From NCBI RefSeq assembly GCF_900188295.1, contig NZ_FZNM01000010.1, positions 44,107-108,106 on the forward strand: 64,000 nucleotides of DNA, given 5' to 3'. The notes under the pieces are model-generated. The model made no database searches. It was not told the DNA's origin and saw nothing but the letters and a program-made list of their open reading frames with translations. The position numbers were made by a program, and so were the translations under genes. Numbering within the stretch: position 1 is the first letter of the stretch; the number at the start of each line of letters is the position of its first letter. Shown one piece after another: positions 63,066 to 64,000 of this stretch. The DNA is from Paracoccus sediminis (GTDB taxonomy: Bacteria > Pseudomonadota > Alphaproteobacteria > Rhodobacterales > Rhodobacteraceae).

Positions 63066-63962
63066 ATGGGGCTGATGGATCTATTCAGGCGGCTGAATGG
63101 CAACTTGCCAGTCAGTGAAACCCGTTCCAGCGGCACCGGCTATACCGCCGAAATCATGGCTGCGCGGGAAAGCTACATCGCAGGCCGCGCGGGCCTGGGC
63201 GATTTGACCGCGACCGTGCAAGCCTGTGTCAGCATGTGGGAAGGCTCTTTCGCCCTGGCCGATGTGCAGGGCACCGATTTGTTGGACCGGCGCAGCATGG
63301 CGATCATCGCCCGCTCTGCGGCCCTGCGTGGCGAGGCGGTGATGCTGGTCCGCGATGACCGGCTGGTGCCTTGTGCAGACTGGGAAGTATCGACCCGCGA
63401 CGGCATCCCGCGCGCCTATCGCGTTGGCGTGTCAGAGGCGGGCGGCGGGCGACGTGAAACCGTCCTGTCTGCCGAGGTGCTGCATCTGCGGCTGGCGTCC
63501 GACCCTGTGGCCCCCTGGACCGGCACCCCGCCCTTGCACCGGGCGCGCATGACGGCGGGCCTACTTCACACGCTGGAAACGGCGCTGACAGAGATCTATG
63601 AGAATGCCCCGCTTGGCAGTCAGGTTCTGCCCTTCCCGGAAACGACCGAAACCGACCTGGAAGCCTTGGGCCGTGGCTTTCGGGGCAAGCGGGGGCGCGT
63701 CCTATTGCGAGAGTCGGTGAACGTGGCGGCGGCGGGCGGGCCTGCCCCGGCACAGGACTGGAAGGGCCACGACACGACCCCCGACATTGCCCGGTCGCAA
63801 GCCCTGCAATCGCTGAAATCAACGCGCGGGGCAATCCTGACTGCGTTCGGCGTCCTGCCCGGCCTGTTCGCGGCGCAGACCCAAGGCCCGATGGTCAGGG
63901 AAGCCGATAGTGCCCCGTGGCGTGGTGTAGGAGCGCCGACCCTCGGAAAGGTCAGGGCCTGA
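63066..63962 (+). CDS. Phage portal protein, C-terminally cut short
   Basis: A 298-residue portion of an HK97-type portal: GLMDLFRRLNGNLP, VQACVSMWEGSFALADVQG, RSAALRGEAVMLVRD, PLHRARMTAGLLHTLETAL and FGVLPGLFAAQTQGPMVREA. Normal portals of this type are about 390-400 residues; after MVREA the reading changes into DSAPWRGVGAPTLGKVRA and stops, with no similarity to a portal C-terminus in any frame of the remaining bases. This looks like an interruption at about 63905, by an insertion or deletion. The 5' end is whole, two bases after the connector stop. Confidence 0.72.
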   Translation: MGLMDLFRRLNGNLPVSETRSSGTGYTAEIMAARESYIAGRAGLGDLTATVQACVSMWEGSFALADVQGTDLLDRRSMAIIARSAALRGEAVMLVRDDRLVPCADWEVSTRDGIPRAYRVGVSEAGGGRRETVLSAEVLHLRLASDPVAPWTGTPPLHRARMTAGLLHTLETALTEIYENAPLGSQVLPFPETTETDLEALGRGFRGKRGRVLLRESVNVAAAGGPAPAQDWKGHDTTPDIARSQALQSLKSTRGAILTAFGVLPGLFAAQTQGPMVREADSAPWRGVGAPTLGKVRA

Positions 63963-64000
63963 TCAGGACGCCACGGCGGGCAGCCTGACATTGGGATTGT
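63906..64000 (+). other. Possible junction/insertion sequence inside the portal gene
   Basis: Starting where portal similarity ends. An inverted repeat CCGTGGCGT (63915-63923) / ACGCCACGG (63968-63976) encloses 44 bases. This could be the end of a mobile element running past the window, but no terminal repeat or transposase is visible. Confidence 0.3.

Noticed and set aside
1..64000. CRISPR array or restriction system
   Set aside because: No regularly spaced direct repeats and no cas or restriction-modification proteins were seen anywhere in the window.

Overview
The window is GC-rich bacterial DNA from an alphaproteobacterium of the Rhodobacteraceae, most likely Paracoccus or a close relative. 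Three things point there: a full set of RcGTA-type gene transfer agent genes next to cysE, a stand-alone F0 ATP synthase operon carrying both b' and b subunits, and the family-level look of the housekeeping proteins. This assignment comes from protein recognition only; no database search was run.

Layout. 1-5.3 kb: the 3' end of a class II aldolase gene, an A/T-richer gene for an AlbA_2/Schlafen-type protein, an ABC-F ATPase and a MipA/OmpV porin-like protein. 5.9-8.8 kb: tRNA-Gly(CCC), a DUF1489 protein, trigger factor and two small unknowns. 8.8-9.4 kb: an atypical AT-richer patch with DnaA-box-like words, a long hairpin and a 63-aa helix-turn-helix-like protein, lying directly at the 3' end of the selenocysteine tRNA gene selC. 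9.4-18.5 kb (minus strand): one tightly coupled unit fdhA-fdhB-fdhI-fdhE-selA-selB-selC. It encodes a membrane-bound, TAT-exported selenocysteine formate dehydrogenase with the proteins and tRNA needed to insert selenocysteine (selD is not here). fdhA is interrupted by an in-frame TGA followed by a SECIS-like hairpin and should be read as one 1029-residue protein. The selB reading frame has no stop before selC and runs through the whole tRNA gene.

18.6-29.6 kb: tRNA-Leu(TAG), an arsR-psuK-psuG pseudouridine-degradation operon with a palindromic operator, the atpI-B-E-F'-F operon, an OmpA-like lipoprotein, nth plus an adenosine-kinase-like gene, and fabF-mltG. 29.7-44.5 kb: a complete gene transfer agent structural cluster (g1 to g15, including g3.5 and g10.1) plus a DUF2793 protein, then cysE. 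The cluster has a good promoter upstream, an intrinsic-terminator-like hairpin in its leader, a second one between the terminase and portal genes, and two hairpins after the capsid gene, so transcription through it may be controlled by termination and antitermination. 44.6-56.7 kb: pyrD, a DUF952 protein, a 5'-nucleotidase, a Hint-domain protein, hisB-hisH, zapA and its partner, an esterase, an MFS exporter, a DUF599 protein and a small heat-shock protein.

56.8-64 kb: part of a second, unrelated HK97-type prophage. Its head genes are all on the plus strand but in an unusual order (adaptor, gp10-like, TerL, HNH, capsid, protease, connector, portal). The protease looks frameshifted and the portal gene loses its C-terminal third at the window edge, so this prophage is probably decaying or interrupted.

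I did not find a clearly new multi-gene system. The observations most worth following are the selB/selC overlap, the internal terminators of the GTA cluster, the AlbA_2 gene as a possible stand-alone defence gene, and the selC-adjacent island remnant.
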